Assembly (NCBI RefSeq): GCF_027596085.1
Contig: NC_072451.1
Span: 7,531,513-7,595,512, forward strand
DNA from: Anoplopoma fimbria
Taxonomy: Eukaryota > Chordata > Actinopteri > Perciformes > Anoplopomatidae
Length of the DNA stretch: 64,000 bases
Reading direction: 5' to 3'
This document shows positions 1 to 9,740 of this stretch, one piece after another (position 1 is the stretch's first letter; each line of letters opens with the position of its first letter). The translations under genes were made by a program, and so were the position numbers. The notes beneath the pieces are model-generated. The model was not told the DNA's origin. It was given only the letters and a program-made list of their open reading frames with translations, and did no database searches.

Positions 1-273
1 GAAATGTTATAAATACAATGTCGGAAAGTCGAGAGCGAGAGGAGATGTCCATCATCACATAACAGCAAAATCTATAAAATATGCAGCTTAAGGATAATAT
101 ATTTCACTGGCATCAGTAATCTGTTTAAATCACATTCATGAGCACTTTCCAGTTTTAATTACACATTTTTGCTTTTATTCAGCTGTGCATGAAACGTCCA
201 CCCCGTAAACGCTTTAGTGAAATATTTTTCTGTTCTCGTTTTTCATGTCTTGCATTTTGTATTTCTTTTTGTG

Positions 274-279
274 AATAAA
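274..279 (+). terminator. Possible poly(A) signal of a convergent plus-strand gene
   Basis: AATAAA within GTGAATAAAATAT lies on the plus strand about 75 bp from the opposing atp5mg signal. If used, the first ~295 bp would be the 3' UTR tail of a gene entering from the left. No coding frame is visible in 1-270, so this rests on the hexamer and its position only. Confidence 0.3.
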
Positions 280-354
280 ATATAACCTAACTCACTCACT
301 TTGGAAATGAATACTCAAGAGAAACCAGGTATACTTCTATGGATATGGACAGTG

Positions 355-360
355 TTTATT
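355..360 (-). terminator. Poly(A) signal of atp5mg
   Basis: AATAAA on the minus strand lies 71 nt past the atp5mg stop codon. This spacing is normal for a short 3' UTR and predicts cleavage near 325-345. Confidence 0.6.
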
Positions 361-430
361 TGAACATTTTGTGCAGGTTGTTGAGAATGTGACAGTTAAA
401 AGTGCAACGGGAGAAAGAAGTGTACAACAT

Positions 431-529
431 TTAGACATCGTATCCAATAATGCCTCCTTTGCCAATGCACTCTCCAATGTAGAACCACATCAGCACCTCG
501 GTGGCCACGAGTCCATTCCTCAAGGCATC
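431..529 (-). CDS. atp5mg: atp5mg exon 3 (terminal)
   Basis: Ninety-nine bases including the stop follow a good acceptor (TTGTTTTGTAG). The reading starts [19 protein letters not shown] and ends GGIIGYDV, which is the conserved transmembrane and C-terminal segment of subunit g. Splicing is phase 0 with exon 2. The plus-strand open frame across 371-601 is only the antisense shadow of this exon. Confidence 0.93.
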   Translation of the reverse strand, partial: DALRNGLVATEVLMWFYIGECIGKGGIIGYDV

Positions 530-1540
530 CTACAAAACAAAACAATTTATATTTCACTCAAGAAAATTGATTTAATGACATTCTATAGAATTAGAAAATG
601 AATTGTGGTTGTTTATATGTAAATGAAGCCTGACAATGTAAAATGAAAAAATAATTGAGGAGTGCACAAAGTCCCTTTCCATGTATACTATTACGGTCGC
701 AGACAACACGTTATGGATCCACCCACACTAACATGAAATACATATTTCATGCATTTCATTGCACTTGTTGTGTATGAAGTTTGTGTTATTGTTGCTTGAC
801 ATCTTTGCACAAATACTTGTATCCGAGTGTTTTTCTGCTCCTTTTCCACTGAACTGACTGAGATGGCAATTCATTTTCCTACGTTGGTAGTTTAGTCACA
901 ATACAAGTATTCAGTCATCTCTATTGTTTATGCAGATAAACTCAAACGTACAACTGGTGTAAACAACAGGACTGGAAAGTCAAGGGGCTAACCAGCTGGC
1001 CTTCACAACTTCAGTCAATATCCAGAAAGATTTAGGGCCTTCTGTAAAATAACATCCTTAGTGTTTATACAGTGTGCAGCTAATATTTACTGACACTTTG
1101 TATCTTCGATTAATCTTTATTTTGACAGAATGACTTTAGGGCTTTTAGTGTTACTACAGTTACTGACCTTATTGATTAATTGGTATATTATTTTGGAATT
1201 ATTCATTTTGTGACTAAACAAAAACACGTCACAGGTCCTGAGGTTGCAGATTCAAATAATTTGCATGGTCCATCCAACAGTCCAAAAGGGAGAGATATGC
1301 CTTATCGAACAGAACAAATGCAGTACATTGTATGAATAAAGAAGCCGAAATCAGGCTATCAAACCAGGTGCGTAGCAACTTAGAAATAAGATTTGAATAA
1401 TATTTAAAATTGTTTTCAATTTTCTGGTGCCTGATGATTTGTCGACTTATCTTTTTGTCTTCAGATAGAAATGTTGCGGGCCTTACAAAGAACGTGACAA
1501 CACGTCTTTGCAGACTGTTTTACTACAGCAAACTGTAGAT

Positions 1541-1587
<47 letters not shown>

Positions 1588-1854
1588 CAGTCAAACGTTT
1601 GGACACACCTTCTCTACTACTTTGAAGAATCTAAAATCTAAAACATATTCTGGTTTGTTGAGCATTTGTTTGTTTACCACATAATTCCATATGTGTTCCT
1701 TCATAGTTTGGATGTCTTCAATATTAATCTACAATGTAGAAAAAAATAAAAATAAAGAAAAACCATTGAATGAGAAGGTGTGTCCAAACTTTTGACTGGT
1801 ACTCTGTGTAGAGATATATATATATATATGTATGTATACATGTGTGTGTGTATA

Positions 1855-1945
<91 letters not shown>

Positions 1946-2324
1946 TCTTAATTCATGCCCCCCCCATATATATATACAAAAATGGATGCAAAAAATGGAT
2001 GCACATATTGCCGACTCCTCAGCTCTAGGTTCAGGCACACACATAAACAATGGTTCTCATATTTGCACGGACTCACCTTCACAGTAGTTTGTCTGAAGCG
2101 TCCCGACCTGAAGCTCCTGATGAGGCCGGAGGCTGCGTCCACGGCTCTGGGGATCTCAGCGGGGGTCGGTGGCACCAGCTCCACCCGGGCATAGCTCCAC
2201 CCGGGCATAGCGCCAGAAGGCCGCCAGTCGGGGTCTGGAGAATGTGACGGCGGCTGAGAATGAATCAAACACAATTTCATGTGTCCACACCTGAGTTTAC
2301 CAAAGGTCACACACACGCACACGC

Positions 2325-2380
<56 letters not shown>

Positions 2381-2485
2381 CTTCACCTCCTCTGTTTATC
2401 ACTGGAATAAACAATAAGGAGGAATAAACTTACCACCAACTAAAGTTGGTACTTTGGCAACGAGCTTCTGAACTGTTTGAGCCAT
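431..2485 (-). CDS. atp5mg: Mitochondrial ATP synthase subunit g (three exons, frame broken in exon 2)
   Basis: Subunit g is a small single-pass protein in the membrane part of mitochondrial F1Fo ATP synthase and helps the enzyme dimerise at cristae. Exon 1 coding is 2485-2434: the start codon at 2485-2483 opens [17 protein letters not shown], followed by donor G|GTAAGT. Exon 2 is 2253-2077, with acceptor CAG at its start and donor AAG|GTGAGT at its end; it carries the family signature [14 protein letters not shown]. Exon 3 coding is 529-431, following acceptor TTTTGTAG, and ends [13 protein letters not shown]...GGIIGYDV and TAA. Without one 16-bp repeat the exons total 312 bp, i.e. 103 residues, the vertebrate length. 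As written, the duplication at 2177-2208 shifts the frame and stops at 2158-2156 after 49 residues, 79 nt before the next junction, so nonsense-mediated decay would be expected. Identity is from recall of the family. Whether the break is a real allele, a pseudogene or an assembly fault cannot be told from the sequence. Confidence 0.93.
1544..1583. repeat. (TA)n microsatellite
   Basis: About 20 perfect TA units lie in intron 2 of atp5mg, directly abutting MITE copy 1. Confidence 0.95.
1583..1804 (-). mobile_element. Tc1/mariner-type MITE, copy 1 (intron 2 of atp5mg)
   Basis: The element has terminal inverted repeats of the form AGTACCAGTCAAACGTTTGG at one end and the reverse complement (CCAAACTTTTGACTGGTACT) at the other. 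It carries no coding frame. It is the same element as 2651-2872 in opposite orientation. A long (TA)n tract abuts it on the left, so its TA target duplication cannot be read cleanly there. Assignment to Tc1/mariner rests on the TA insertion of copy 2 and on recall of this very common fish terminal repeat. Confidence 0.85.
1815..1939. repeat. (TA)n microsatellite with a TATG/TG interruption
   Basis: A short interrupted part (1815-1860) precedes about 39 perfect TA units (1861-1938). It lies in intron 2 of atp5mg, beside the other end of MITE copy 1. Confidence 0.95.
2077..2253 (-). CDS. atp5mg: atp5mg exon 2, with internal 16-bp duplication
   Basis: The exon completes the split codon from exon 1 (G|CC) and reads [20 protein letters not shown] before the duplicated unit. 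After the duplication the family reading continues one frame away as [19 protein letters not shown] and ends FRQTTVK at donor GTGAGT (2076-2071). The exon is 177 bp; 161 bp would keep the frame, and 16 bp is exactly the repeat unit. Both splice sites look intact. Confidence 0.92.
2177..2208. repeat. 16-bp perfect tandem duplication inside atp5mg exon 2
   Basis: The unit AGCTCCACCCGGGCAT occurs at 2177-2192 and again at 2193-2208 with no mismatch. One unit encodes part of YARVEL. Sixteen is not a multiple of three, so the duplication frameshifts the coding exon. Perfect identity implies a recent event or an assembly artefact. Confidence 0.95.
2308..2377. repeat. (CA)n microsatellite in atp5mg intron 1
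   Basis: CA repeat with CG-containing variants at the left, then perfect units. It fills a large part of the 180-bp intron 1. Confidence 0.95.
2434..2485 (-). CDS. atp5mg: atp5mg exon 1 coding part
   Basis: Fifty-two coding bases, 17 codons plus one base, begin at ATG 2485-2483 and stop at the consensus donor GTAAGT (2433-2428). The upstream leader (about 2486-2530 read on the minus strand) is pyrimidine-rich, as in many housekeeping mitochondrial genes. No TATA box is evident. The peptide matches the N-terminal Lys/Val-rich segment of subunit g. Confidence 0.9.
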
Positions 2486-2650
2486 ATTAGTGAAGAGAGC
2501 CCAGGAGAAGGAAGAAGGAAGAAGTAGAGGTGGCATGAGTTGTTGATTTCAAAATAAAAGAGGTTAAGCGAAACATGCGATTAATATGTTTATTTTCAAA
2601 ATAAAAGGGCTTGAAGGTAAATTAAGTTCTAGATTGAATAAGTTAATTTA

Positions 2651-2872
2651 CAGTACCAGTCAAAAGTTTGGACACACCTTCTCATTCAATGGTTTTTCTT
2701 TATTTTTTTTCTACATTGTAGATTAATATTGAAGACCTCCAAACTATGAAGGAACACATATGGAATTATGTGGTAAACAAACAAATGCTCAACAAACCAG
2801 AATATGTTTTATATTTTAGATTCTTCAAAGTAGTTGAATGAGAAGGTGTGTCCAAACGTTTGACTGGTACTG
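2651..2872 (+). mobile_element. Tc1/mariner-type MITE, copy 2 (upstream of atp5mg)
   Basis: This 222-bp element starts CAGTACCAGTCAAAAGTTTG and ends in the inverted sequence CAAACGTTTGACTGGTACTG. It is flanked by TA at 2649-2650 and 2873-2874, the target duplication expected of Tc1/mariner elements. It encodes nothing. It lies about 120 bp upstream of the putative atp5mg leader. Confidence 0.9.
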
Positions 2873-2879
2873 TACGTAT

Positions 2880-4794
2880 ATTGATTTGGATTTGATTTTT
2901 ACTGTGAGTGTAGCCAGACAGAAGCTGGAAGACAAACTGGACCATCACGTCGATTATTTGATAAAGTAGGCAAATAAAGCAACTGTGTAATAGCTACTTC
3001 AAACACTGAGGCAATTCAAAGTGCTGTATTCGAGACAAATAAATGTATAATCCTGAAAAAAAGAAGTTAAAATTGACACATATAAATCAAGCTGTGTCAG
3101 TACAGTGGTTTTAGAATTTAGATTTTAAATAAAGGAAAGGCTTTTGATGTTGTTTGTTTCCCTTTAACCAATGTTTCAGATGCTCAAAGGAAACCGCTAA
3201 ACAATCTATATTTAAAATGTAGCACATTTAAGGGTTTTCAGAAGAACTAATCTGTTGACATATATAGAATACCCCCACATTGTATGAAGATCCAGAAATG
3301 GCTTAAAGGACTGGTTTATTGTTGGAATGTGTGGATGTGCATTGTGTCAAAGTGAGGGAAAAAAGGGAGTGAACAGCAAATATAAAGTGTGTTCTTTGTG
3401 TGTAAAACACGGATGACTAACTCATTACTCACTCTCTGGCTCAGCCCGCAGCCCGCAGCCCACATCAAACAAAAACAAACTGGAGCTGTAACAATGTACG
3501 AACATGTTTGCAGGTTAGACCTGCCTTTCCCAGGCAAACACCCAACTTGTGGTTGGTTCAGTTTGATTTACAATTTTATAGAAAGTTTTTTAATTGCTGT
3601 ACCTGCAAGATATATGTGAGAGGACACTGTAAAAAATGCCTCCTCATCCAACAGGAATATATACAGATTTGACATAAAAGATAGCTGTGAGTGTTCAGAT
3701 GTTCTCACCCCATTTTCCAAACCCTTGCAGAGTTCAACACAGACACAGGTCTGAGAGCAGCTTACCTGCAGCAGTGGACATGTAGTGTAATTCATTTTTC
3801 AAAGGATTAATCACTAGAGGGAGCTCTCTAATAGGTTACAATACAAAAAGCAGTAAGTAACGAACAGGAAACAGTCTTTGCTTTAAACTCAAATATATGA
3901 TAAACAACCTGTTGTTCTGCAAAAGCATCGGTTGATAGTTATATTTAAGTTGTACAATACTCTTATTAATTCCAAGACTGTTATTATATTATCATGTCTG
4001 TTGTTGCTTTATGCATTTTTATATAAAACCCATTAACTTACCTGTAATGAAATGTGCTATAAAAATGGGGATTGCCTTTCCTCATGGGGGAGTCCTTCAT
4101 CTCCCAATAGAAGCTTGGGTGGTTTCATAATTTCCAACTGCAAAGACAAACACTGTTTGAACCCATAAAACTTTATTTTCAGCTCAACTCAAATTGCCAT
4201 GGTTTCCAAAAATACCAAATATGTCAGCCTGAATTATGGGGTAATGTCATCAAAAGAGAAAAAAGGCTTTTGGCTTTTGGCTGATTTTCATTCAGTATAA
4301 GTGTAACAGCTCTGTGATATTGTCGCAGTGTGGAAAAAAGTGTTGAGCTAACTTTGAGGGTAGGCCGATTAAAGAGTGGCAGGCTATCATTTGAAATGTT
4401 AATGCAGCGAAACATAACAGTGATTTTTTTTTGGATGCGTACAGTTTAAATTTATATTTTGACATTTTTTTTAATGAATGAGTCTCCGTTTTGTTTTTCT
4501 TATGCACACACACATTGGTGATGGGTGACAATACCCACACTTCTGCCAATTGTTTCATACTATAACTAAAAGAGACGATAATACGCCAAGAAACGTAGCA
4601 ATGGGTCAGCAGACAAGAAGACAAGCTACCAAACATGAGTATACAGGATTTAAATCTTAAAAAATAAAATCAGCTTTTCAAGCGTTTCATGAGGAAGTAA
4701 ACGTATTAAACTTGTTTGTTACCTCACAGAGACGCACAATGTGTTTTGCTGAGTAACAGTGAATGTAAACAGAACTTTAGTTTACGTACATGGA
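2880..4794. other. Gene-poor interval with a few exon-like signals
   Basis: No secure gene is visible. Two minus-strand segments have exon-like borders: 4137-4042 (TTTGCAG acceptor, CAG|GTAAGT donor, stops in every frame) and a short one ending at 3766 (ATG at 3781-3779 then CAG|GTAAG). They may be noncoding exons or chance. Confidence 0.25.
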
Positions 4795-4872
4795 AACTTC
4801 ACTTGACATGATAGTTTATCGATCTTCCCATGAAAGCCTTAGCAAGAAAGCAAGTAGTTTCCCGAAAGTGTT
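4795..4872. repeat. End fragment of the 14161-14600 TIR repeat family
   Basis: The stretch TTTATCGATCTTCCCATGAA...AGCAAGAAAGCAAGTAG matches the right end of the element at 14161-14600 (TTATCGATCTTTCCATCGAA...). Only one end is present. The TTTATT just after it could mimic a minus-strand poly(A) signal. Confidence 0.55.
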
Positions 4873-6490
4873 GTACTATTTATTTAAGGTAAGAGCAGAA
4901 TACATTTGTAGACAAAACATTAATTAGCAAAAAAAGACAGTTGTTAGCTTTTGGATGACGCATTTAAACAGATTAACTTCCTGAAAAAGTGCATTAGGGG
5001 AATTAATTTAAATTCTTTAATAAACAAAGATAAGAAACCATTCAAGGGAGCATAAAAGTCTCTGTGCCCTTCAGATATCCATGTGACCCTACAGCGCAAT
5101 GTTCTTTCAGCAGTGATGTGTTATTCCTACACAGTGAATACAGAAGGACTGTGTGAGTCATAGAAACAGACTTAGACAAATAGAAATACACATGGACAGA
5201 CAGGAGAGGAGGCTGCAGTGACGAAGTAAATCTTGCCTTTCATGGTCTAAAAACTGCTCGTAAAAGCCACAGTCTATAATACAGACAGATGAGATAAAAA
5301 CAAATGACATCACCAACTGAGCTCTGGCTATCAACACAAACAGACACACATTTGCTGCAGTCGTACAGTCCAGTAATCAGTCGTAGTCCTCTGCGGAATA
5401 AAGACGGATTAGGGCAGCATCCAGGCCTGAGTGTGGGTCTGTTGGGGGAGTGTCAAGTTAATTGCCAGGAGTGAGATGATGAAGTAATTTGCTTAAATCT
5501 CAAAGTTAACTATACTTCAGTATTGGAGACCAAACTGATTCATTAACCGCGTTCCTCTATCTGCTCCTACTAATTAAAATCTTTATCCTAATCAGTGTTT
5601 CTCTCTCGTTGTCTTCTGTCTGGGACTTGTCCAGATAGTATCTTGTGTCCTCCAATCCTGATCATTTGTAGATAATACAGAAAACAGACTGCGGTTTACA
5701 ATTTACAAAAGAAATTGGTCTTGTGCACGCTCTGATTAGATTTTGCTTCCCCGCCTGCACATTTTATCTGTGGCCATGCAGCTAGAAAAGAGGATTATTG
5801 TGTGTGTTTGAATATTGGATGAAGCTATGAAACTCAGAATCGGCCAAACATCACAGGCGGGGTTCATTCCAACCTGCATGTTCATCATTATCTGATCACC
5901 CAGCACACATTTTAATGTGTGAACAGGCTACCTGACTTAATTTTCTGTGTAAAGCGACACCCTGTTTCTGATTTTCACGTGAAGACTAAAAACTTCTTAA
6001 AATCAATACTTTTGTATTACAGAGCATCAAATGAATATATCTGAAGAGGTGATGAACTGCAAGCTTTTACACTGATATCATTAATCTTTGATCTTGGGAG
6101 ACATGTATTTTATATTTCAAAATTGCTGGATCCCCCTCACTGTCACTCATGAATATATCTGAGATACTTAAAGCATCTACTCTTCTTCTCACCTAAAAAA
6201 AAGAGAGAGAAAATCATCAAATGTATTGATTTAATCCTGAATGTTTCACACACTAAAAACTGCTCCAGCACACATTGTTGACGCCGTCTGACGATGCAGA
6301 TGCTCTGCACCATCTGCAAACAGCAGATAACCTCTATTACACAGAGAACAGGGAACACAACTCATTCTTGTTAGAGTCTAAGCAGTGTAAAGGGGCCAAT
6401 TATGGCAGAAATCCAAACTCCTCGTACTCTGTGGATCGTTGAGTCTGTTAGCAGCAGATTTCAAATTTCCCCGCTGCGGGACTAATAAAG
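4873..6490. other. Interval with no secure gene
   Basis: Nothing is recognised with confidence. A minus-strand acceptor-like TTTATTCCGCAG at 5391-5402 precedes a short frame ending DYD and stop (5379-5377). Another strong pyrimidine tract plus AG lies near 6192-6215. Both are too short to call. Confidence 0.2.
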
Positions 6491-6535
6491 GATTATCTTA
6501 TCTTATCTTATCTTATCTTATCTTATCTTATCTTA
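6491..6535. repeat. (TTATC)n pentanucleotide microsatellite
   Basis: About nine near-perfect units of ATCTT/TTATC follow 'ctgcgggactaataaaggat'. This sequence plus TATC repeat is a common tail of teleost retroposed elements, so the tract may be such a tail. Confidence 0.9.
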
Positions 6536-8047
6536 ATGTGACCATTATGTCAGACCGCAGAAGTAAAAAGAGTTATGAATCTCACTGTGTTGGTCTTGAT
6601 TTACAGATTTATCTTTGTATTTTTAATTATAGCTGGAGGCTCCAGGTGAGACAAGCAAGCTGAAATGCAGTCTCTCCACAGGTGTTCAGCATTGCAGAAG
6701 GCCCCTTAGAGTCATTACGTCTTTATAGTGAGAGATCCAGGTGATGTGGCGCTGTTGTGAACAGAGCCCTGTGCAGAAACACTGAGGGGACTGATGTCAC
6801 TGCTACAGAAATAGGTTGATGGATAATTGGAGGTGGGTTTTAATGATTAGCACATTTGTTTCTACACAGTGAGAACCAGGCAACGTGATCTCAAAGAAAT
6901 ACATGAAATGGCCACAACCTCTCATCAGCGCATTATATGGTATAATGTATTAAAAATACACGCCGCCACCACTGAAACAATTCAGGTTTAGCAACAAAAC
7001 TACGTTGTTCCAACACAAAATATCATGGTTTTGGTTACAATAACTATGTTTGTTACGTTTTTACGTAGCCTATATAATTTAAAATAACTAAACGGTCTCC
7101 TAGGTGAATGTCCCTTGTTTGTCCCAACATCCTCCCTATCTGGTCTTTGATTAAAATATATTTCTGTTAAACCTGGGGATTTGTGTGTCCATCACGACAA
7201 ATTATCATAAAAGACTTTCCATTGGCATTGTTTCTTGCCTATATATATATATATATTTATATCATATATTTTCTATATCATTGGCATTGACTTGGAATGA
7301 AGTTGGTTTAATCTAGTAAAGAAAAAAGTCAGTGTAGTAAAGCTTAGTTTAGTGCAGATTACACTGATCAACACTGATAGTAGCAAATATGGTGTGATAG
7401 CTTCCTGTGTCTTAGACGGCTCTCCGTAACCTCAAAGGTCTCTATTAAAGCTCAGGTGAATAGCTTCTTCATTCATAATGTGGAATGCATTATGTCTAAT
7501 AATGGGTGTTAAATTTCTGCTATGACAGTTAAATGGAGTAAAAGCATGCAAGCTGCAGACAACCCACTGACATTCTTTTCTCAAGGATACAGTCCAAACC
7601 TTTCGGACCAAATATAAGACAGCATCCCTTTAAAAAAATCTGCTTGTGGTAAGAATTTTGAAATATTTCATCTACTTAGGGTAGTTTACCCAAGATAAAA
7701 CTTCCTTGAAGCCTTTGCTCTCCTGAAAGTGAAACAAGGAATACTTCCATTACAGACGACACCCTTGTGTAGCTTCTGTGTTTTAAAGTGCAGCTCATTC
7801 CGGCTGTTTGTACATCCATATTCTCCTGTTAAGCTTATGGAAGCGACGGAAATACTTTTTGAGTTGATAATCAAACTAATCTGTGACTCTGTGTTTTCCC
7901 TTATTGCAAATGTATTTTCACTGCAACAGCAAAACACACTGCACGACCCATCAGAAACTGCTGTATGTTAAACTCAACACTTTTTAGGACTGACTAACTC
8001 AAAAAACACACACTTTAAAAGGTGAAGAAGAAAAACGCATAATACCC
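6536..8047. other. Interval with no secure gene
   Basis: Both strands of 7686-7971 happen to be open for about 80 codons. The minus reading follows an acceptor-like TTTTGCTGTTGCAG. Frames of this length are expected by chance in AT-rich DNA of this size, so no gene is called. Confidence 0.2.
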
Positions 8048-8330
8048 AAGAGGCAACATCGGGTGCTTAAAAATTAAGCCAACAAGTCCCAAAAATAGCA
8101 GTTTCTCAAATGGTCACTTGGGGTTGGATCTAAAAGCGAGTTAATCACCATAGACACTAATGGTAAAACAGCAAACTTTACAGCAGAAATGTTTCTAGCC
8201 TGGTGCAAAATACGGCTTTGCTCTCTTTATCCCCATTCATGACAACGCCACTTGGAAGAATTCTTATATACAACTCACCTGTTTAAATTAAATTAAGGCT
8301 CAAGGTTAGGGATATTTAAGGGCATTGCAA
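8048..8330. repeat. Interspersed teleost repeat, fragment
   Basis: The text from 'caagaggcaacatcgggtgc' through 'aaggctcaaggttagggata' is familiar from general knowledge as a high-copy percomorph repeat. There is no second copy in the window to confirm its borders, and no coding frame. Confidence 0.5.
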
Positions 8331-8339
8331 GTTGTTGCA

Positions 8340-8546
8340 TAATGAGCAGGTCCTCTCCACGGATCCGTCCGCCATGTTTCTACATTAGCCCATAATAGAC
8401 AAACCAAACACCTGCTCTAGATAGGGCCGTTCGCATTTTTGTGTCATTCACGATAGTTCTCTTGCACGCTTAGGAAGTTTCAGTTGGTTGCGCTCTGCAA
8501 CCTAACTGCTAGATGCCGCCAAATCCTTCAAACTGGACCTTTAAGT
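8340..8546. repeat. Truncated percomorph repeat ending AAACTGGACCTTTAA
   Basis: The stretch from 'gagcaggtcctctccacgg' through 'gccatgtttctacattagcc' to 'caaactggacctttaag' resembles the right half of a common percomorph TIR repeat whose termini read TTAAAGGTCCAGTGTG and its complement. The left half is missing. It directly follows the repeat at 8048-8330, so the two are probably nested or adjacent insertions. Confidence 0.6.
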
Positions 8547-9649
8547 ATGTTTTTCTATTTTGTGCTAATATGCACATACTGAACTGATATCTGTCAGTGT
8601 TTGTGCGCTTGGAAATACCAGTAAGTTACGAGGTTGCTGATCCAGCTGTCTGTTTCTGTTTCAGTTTTCTGTTTCTCCCGCTGATCTGCTTTTATGGGTG
8701 ATGTCATGGAGTCTGTCTGCCTGCTGATTTATGCTAATATGCTGCTGTCAACAACGTATGTGCAATATGTGCTTTGGTGTTAATTGTAATTTATTTTCTT
8801 GCAGTGACTGGGGTTGTTTGTCTTTTGGCACATGCAGTATGATTTTTCACACTGATGATTTAAATACTGTCGAAATATGATCTATGATACATGCATTTGG
8901 CCTGCGGTAGTGTGGTATTTTCCCCTGTTTTGTTGCAGTAGTGTGTCCTGTGTGCACGTAAAAAAACAAAAAACAGGTTTGTTGAGGATAATAATAATAA
9001 TTATATATATTGGTCTTACGAGGTCATATAGCTTACAGCAATTGTGTGCTCTGTTTTCACATCATGCTTTTTCCATTTTAGTTAGAACTTCGAGCTTGTC
9101 TGTGAATTAGAGCTTTAATTCTAAGGTATCAGGATTAAAATAAACAAGTAAAACATACAAAGGTCACCGAGCCAGCAGAGCTAAGAAGACAAAACGTCTC
9201 GCATACAGAACCAGTCAGGTCAGGGAGCACAGCCATTAGTTTTCTCCGAGTTTTGTGAAGCGTACAACTGGAACACTGGAACCAATTATATTTTGTTTAT
9301 CCCATATCTCTCTCTCTCTCAAGATTGCTTCATTAGATGTTCAGATGTAAAAAAAAAAGATAGCCTGAGTCTCATCAGGTTTGTCCAAATCCATTTATGT
9401 TCATTTAAAAAACAGTGTAGCACCTTTGGTATAGACAGTTTTGTCCCAGTTTAATCATATGTGATTAATGGTTCCTGAAATGAACCAGTTGAACCAGAAA
9501 TGTTTGTTAAGTCTACTTTAATTATCATTTTGAGACCTCATACTGGGTTTGTCTTTGAGTTTGTCACAAACAAGCTTGACACATGCTTTTAAATGATTTA
9601 TTTTTGTATTGAACACAGATTGAACTCAACACATGCACACACAAACACA

Positions 9650-9740
<91 letters not shown>

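Noticed and set aside
371..601. 76-codon plus-strand open frame
   Set aside because: It is antisense to atp5mg exon 3, whose minus-strand reading matches a known family.
1724..2376. Long open frames of YIYIYI or CVCVCV on both strands
   Set aside because: They are translations of the (TA)n and (CA)n microsatellites. Only the [10 protein letters not shown] part belongs to a real exon.
6491..6535. Pentanucleotide array as a CRISPR-like or satellite array
   Set aside because: Short simple repeat with no spacers and only about nine units.
7686..7971. Overlapping 80-codon frames on both strands, one after an acceptor-like site
   Set aside because: Frames of this length are expected by chance in 64 kb of AT-rich DNA. 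No family motif and no donor were found.
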